NCBI GenBank assembly: GCA_937899625.1
Contig: CALCCB010000055.1
Coordinates: forward strand, 1 to 53,967
Reading direction: 5' to 3'
Length of the DNA stretch: 53,967 bases
Source: an uncultured Bacteroidota bacterium
Lineage (GTDB): Bacteria > Bacteroidota > Bacteroidia > Flavobacteriales_D > Crocinitomicaceae
The notes under the pieces were generated by a model that worked only from the letters and a program-made list of their open reading frames with translations, made no database searches and was not told the origin of the DNA. The stretch's first letter is position 1, and each line of letters starts with the position of its first letter. Positions 50,825 through 53,967 of this stretch are shown piece by piece. The position numbers and the translations under genes were made by a program.

Positions 50825-52690
50825 ATGAATTACCTATCTGTTGAAGGTTTAACCAAAACCTACGGTGAACGCGTTATTTTCAGGGATCTGACATTTGGTA
50901 TAGATCAAGGACAAAAAGTAGCGATAGTCGCCAAAAATGGTACTGGTAAAACAACACTGCTAAAGTGTTTGATGGATCTTGAACCGTATGATGAAGGACG
51001 AGTTGTCTATCGAAATGATGTTTCTCTTGCTTTCATGGAACAGACGGAAAATCTCGATGATAATCACACGATACTTGAAGAAGTATTCTCACATGATCTT
51101 CCTGAATTAAGAGTCGTGAAAGCCTATAATCAGGCTATGAAGTCCGGTAATCAACAAAAAGTTGAAGCGATCTTCCAGGAGCTTACAGAGTTAAATGCAT
51201 GGGATTTCGAAGTGCGGGTTAATCAGATCCTTTCGGTGCTTAAGCTGGATGACAGCGACAAGAAAATAGGTTTACTTTCAGGAGGAGAAAAGAAAAGAGT
51301 GGCTCTTGCTAAAGTCCTTATCTCAAATGCTGATTTTTTAATTCTGGATGAGCCTACGAATCACCTTGATCTGGATATGATCGAATGGCTGGAAGAATAT
51401 TTGTCTAAATCCAAATCAACCTTGTTGATGGTAACTCATGACAGGTATTTTCTTGAGGTCGTTTGTGATACGATCTTGGAAATGGATGATGAAACCATCT
51501 ACAAGTACAAAGGAAATTTCTCCTATTATCTGGAGAAAAAAGCTGAGCGTCAGGAGCAACTTCAATCGACAGTTGAAAAAGCAAAAAACCTTTTTAAGAA
51601 AGAACTGGATTGGGTGAGAAGACAACCCAAAGCTCGTGGAACAAAACAGAAGGCCAGACTTGACTCATTTCAGGAAATTAAAAAGGTTGCCAGTCAGCGA
51701 TTGGACGAAGATGAAATGGAGCTTCCTGTTAAAATGGAACGCTTAGGGACTAAGATCGTTGAACTCCATCACATTTCAAAAAGCTATGTAGACAAAGTCA
51801 TTCTAAATGATCTGACATACAATTTCCAAAGGAAAGAGCGATTGGGAGTTGTTGGAAATAATGGAACAGGTAAGTCTACGTTTTTGAATATCATTCAAGG
51901 TCTCCTTCCTGCCGATAAAGGGAAAGTAGTTGTTGGTGATACTGTTCGGTTTGGTTATTACAATCAGGAGCTGATCAGGGTTGATGAAGATAAAAAGGTG
52001 ATTGATGTAATTCGTGACATTGCCGAATTCATTCCTTTGGAAAAGGGAAGACAATTGTCTGCCGCACAATTTCTGGAGCGATTTCTTTTTCCGCGCAGCA
52101 TGCATTATAATTTCGTCCACAAGCTAAGTGGGGGAGAACGACGTCGACTGAAGTTGATGACAGTATTGATGTCCAATCCAAATTTCCTGATCCTCGATGA
52201 GCCAACGAACGATCTTGATATTTTCGTAATGTCAGTTCTCGAGGAATACCTAAGGTCTTTTGAAGGATGTCTGATTGTAGTTTCTCACGACAGATATTTC
52301 ATGGATAAAATGGTAGATCATCTGTTCGTTTTTGAGGGCCAAGGTAAGGTCGTTGACATTTTAGGTAACTATACCGAATACAGGAAACTGAAGTCTGAAA
52401 AGAAGAAAGAAGCAAAGCCGATTCAAGAAGAAAAACAAGTGGCTGAAGCTCCAAAGGTTGAAGATAATAAACCCAAAAAGAAGCTAAGTTTTAAAGAACG
52501 TTCCGAATTTGACCAGATCGAAAAAGAAATGGAGCAATTGGAAATAGAAAAAGAAGAACTTACCAATCAATTGTCTGATGGTAGTTTATCAGGAGACGAA
52601 ATCATGAATGTAGGTAATCGTCTGGCAGAAGTAGTGTCATTGATCGAGTCTAAGACTGATCGATGGTTAGAGCTTTCAGAGTATATATAG
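50825..52690 (+). CDS. ABC-F family ATPase, Uup-like
   Basis: The 621-residue soluble protein has two ABC domains and no membrane segments. Walker A motifs are KNGTGKTT (about residue 38) and NNGTGKST (about 344); signatures are LSGGEKKRVALAKVL and LSGGERRRLKLMTVL; Walker B motifs are LILDEPTNHLDLD and LILDEPTNDLDIF. An inter-domain linker carries WVRRQPKARGTKQKAR. The C-terminal 85 residues form a lysine/glutamate-rich coiled coil, as in Uup. ABC-F proteins act on ribosomes; Uup also affects DNA transposon excision and branched intermediates. Subfamily assignment rests on the coiled-coil tail and linker motif. Confidence 0.9.
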   Translation: MNYLSVEGLTKTYGERVIFRDLTFGIDQGQKVAIVAKNGTGKTTLLKCLMDLEPYDEGRVVYRNDVSLAFMEQTENLDDNHTILEEVFSHDLPELRVVKAYNQAMKSGNQQKVEAIFQELTELNAWDFEVRVNQILSVLKLDDSDKKIGLLSGGEKKRVALAKVLISNADFLILDEPTNHLDLDMIEWLEEYLSKSKSTLLMVTHDRYFLEVVCDTILEMDDETIYKYKGNFSYYLEKKAERQEQLQSTVEKAKNLFKKELDWVRRQPKARGTKQKARLDSFQEIKKVASQRLDEDEMELPVKMERLGTKIVELHHISKSYVDKVILNDLTYNFQRKERLGVVGNNGTGKSTFLNIIQGLLPADKGKVVVGDTVRFGYYNQELIRVDEDKKVIDVIRDIAEFIPLEKGRQLSAAQFLERFLFPRSMHYNFVHKLSGGERRRLKLMTVLMSNPNFLILDEPTNDLDIFVMSVLEEYLRSFEGCLIVVSHDRYFMDKMVDHLFVFEGQGKVVDILGNYTEYRKLKSEKKKEAKPIQEEKQVAEAPKVEDNKPKKKLSFKERSEFDQIEKEMEQLEIEKEELTNQLSDGSLSGDEIMNVGNRLAEVVSLIESKTDRWLELSEYI

Positions 52691-52713
52691 TGAAGAGCTA
52701 CAGTTCTTAATAT

Positions 52714-53967
52714 TTACAGCAAATTTCCAATTTTAAGATCTCCATTGAAAGGGTTGAGTTTCAATGTAAATCTGATTTTTTCGCTATACCTGGAGTTTCC
52801 AAATGAATCACTAAGTTCTTTACTCATCCATACGGGTAAATACAGACCGAATACTTTCCCGAAACGAACACCAATTCCAGTGTTGACAGCAGAGTTCACA
52901 CTAACTCCATTGCTGAATACCCCAAAGTCACAAAATACACCAAATACTCCAATTTTTGGAATAGGGAGTTGGCAATAAATATTGGATGTTGCCATCCAGT
53001 CAGCTGTGCTACCATACCAGGCTGTACTTTTGAATCCGCCCATATTTTCAGCACGCTGCTGAGACCAAATTCCACTTAATACACCTCTTCCAAAATAATA
53101 GTCCTCATAGAAAAGGTCTTGTGCCCCATCGGTGCCACTTAATGACATCGCATAAGGATAAGTTGCCGTTCCAGGTGAAGCAAAAACATCTGAGAAACCA
53201 AAGAAACCGCGGATTTCCACCCATCTTTTCATTGAATTTTTCAAGTATCTGAATTTGTAGGTAGCTTCCGAAGTAAATCGAACCATGTTGGCTGTCGGGC
53301 CATCGATATAATCCTCTCTTAATTGATAATTGAATTGATGATCAGGGAAATTCAAATCTCCTGAATATTTAACGAATCCGCCGCTGTAGTCCATCTCCAA
53401 TCCGTTATTCACATTGTATTTTAGTATTCCCTGAACTCGAATGCTATGAGAAAAGGGACCTACTTTTTTTCGTTGTCCAAGTTTTGCTGTCCAATATGGA
53501 CTCAATACTGCATATGCACCGTTGAACTTATCAGCATATCCATCGCTGTCTTTGAAAGACTTCACAGAAAGTCCAAATTGAGACGTTTTGAATGTCGTTT
53601 TAGGTAATGTAGTGTAAGACAATTCAGCAATTCCCGAGGCCATGCCTCTACCAAACGAATACATTGGTGCTATAAGATACTGGAAGCGGTTAAAAGGAAT
53701 TCCATTGTTATGGAAAACTGCGCCGATCATGAATTTGTCGTAGTAATTGGCCGCAATGATCGGAGACCAGAACAAATTGGTTTTTTCAGGTTCGTTATCA
53801 CCGATCAGAAACTCCATTTTGATTGGTTCTATCTTTCCAAAAAGTCCTTTTTTGTGCCACCCGTTGTTATTTCTATACATTTCCGGGATATCTTTTGAGG
53901 CGTCAATTCTCGCTGCATCGGGATCTGAAGTCGAAAATTCAAGTGTTCTTTTATTTTTCCCTGGTTC
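52714..53967 (-). CDS. Partial gene: beta-barrel-like C-terminal region, 5' end outside the window
   Basis: The frame is open from 53967 through the stop at 52714, so the apparent ATG at 53880 is internal and at least 29 more residues lie upstream. The visible 417 residues consist of alternating aromatic and glycine-rich strands (NLFWSPIIAANYYDKFMIG, FNRFQYLIAPMYSFGRG, RFGKVFGLYLPVWMSK), an outer-membrane barrel-like pattern. From memory, such regions occur as C-terminal parts of large Bacteroidota M1-like metallopeptidases; no HExxH motif is visible here because the N-terminal part is missing. Convergent with the ABC-F gene, 23 nt apart. Confidence 0.65.
   Translation of the reverse strand, partial: EPGKNKRTLEFSTSDPDAARIDASKDIPEMYRNNNGWHKKGLFGKIEPIKMEFLIGDNEPEKTNLFWSPIIAANYYDKFMIGAVFHNNGIPFNRFQYLIAPMYSFGRGMASGIAELSYTTLPKTTFKTSQFGLSVKSFKDSDGYADKFNGAYAVLSPYWTAKLGQRKKVGPFSHSIRVQGILKYNVNNGLEMDYSGGFVKYSGDLNFPDHQFNYQLREDYIDGPTANMVRFTSEATYKFRYLKNSMKRWVEIRGFFGFSDVFASPGTATYPYAMSLSGTDGAQDLFYEDYYFGRGVLSGIWSQQRAENMGGFKSTAWYGSTADWMATSNIYCQLPIPKIGVFGVFCDFGVFSNGVSVNSAVNTGIGVRFGKVFGLYLPVWMSKELSDSFGNSRYSEKIRFTLKLNPFNGDLKIGNLL

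Noticed and set aside
52691-52713. Weak hairpin AAGAGC/GTTCTT between convergent genes at the right end.
   Set aside because: Six pairs including a wobble and no T run; likely chance.

Overview
The window looks like a chromosomal segment of a Bacteroidota bacterium, most likely order Flavobacteriales. The evidence is low G+C coding sequence, secreted proteins ending in type IX secretion (T9SS) sorting domains of type A (two genes) and type B (one 1745-residue adhesin-like protein), SprB-type repeats, a DUF4293 protein, adjacent topoisomerase IV genes, and at least ten Bacteroidetes-type -7 promoter elements (TAnnTTTG). Family and genus cannot be fixed from this sequence alone. No rRNA, tRNA, insertion sequence, prophage or CRISPR array was seen.

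Layout. 165-7704: a secreted PNGase F-like protein with a LamG insert, a GNAT-nitrilase fusion, a membrane acyltransferase (minus strand) and L-2-hydroxyglutarate oxidase. 7756-13895: a minus-strand GloVer-repeat T9SS protein, a small secreted protein and an AI-2E family permease, then two plus-strand exported hypothetical proteins. 13960-21292: an apparent operon dabA-dabB-sulP-porin, the most coherent functional system here. DabA and DabB form a known energy-coupled inorganic-carbon uptake complex; a SulP anion transporter and an outer-membrane barrel are translationally linked behind it.

21390-27386: two FKBP prolyl isomerases (one cytoplasmic, one lipoprotein), a barrel protein, folD, a lipoprotein with a membrane hairpin, a disulfide-less relative of dihydrolipoamide dehydrogenase, and a YkgJ cysteine-cluster protein. 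27440-34638: a tight gene string made of a giant type-B T9SS repeat protein, a SiaB-like ATPase-fold protein, an exported protein of six 20-residue repeats, and a histone-deacetylase-family hydrolase. 34706-36491: a 44-residue cysteine-rich protein, a barrel protein, a GDPD-like lipoprotein and a SUI1/YciH translation factor.

36769-53967: mainly housekeeping genes, namely pyrR-pyrB, STAS-rnz, parE-parC, rocD, a V4R histidine kinase, a phosphohexomutase, a lipoprotein, aroC-DUF4293-ABC-F, and a truncated minus-strand gene at the right edge.

Regulation. Rho-independent hairpins close many units, and two lie between convergent genes. At several genes (aroC, pyrR, the histidine kinase, the gene at 13515) the -7 element ends only 4 to 5 nt before the start codon, which predicts leaderless mRNAs. 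Non-ATG starts (GTG or TTG) are needed for at least the kinase, the phosphohexomutase and rnz.
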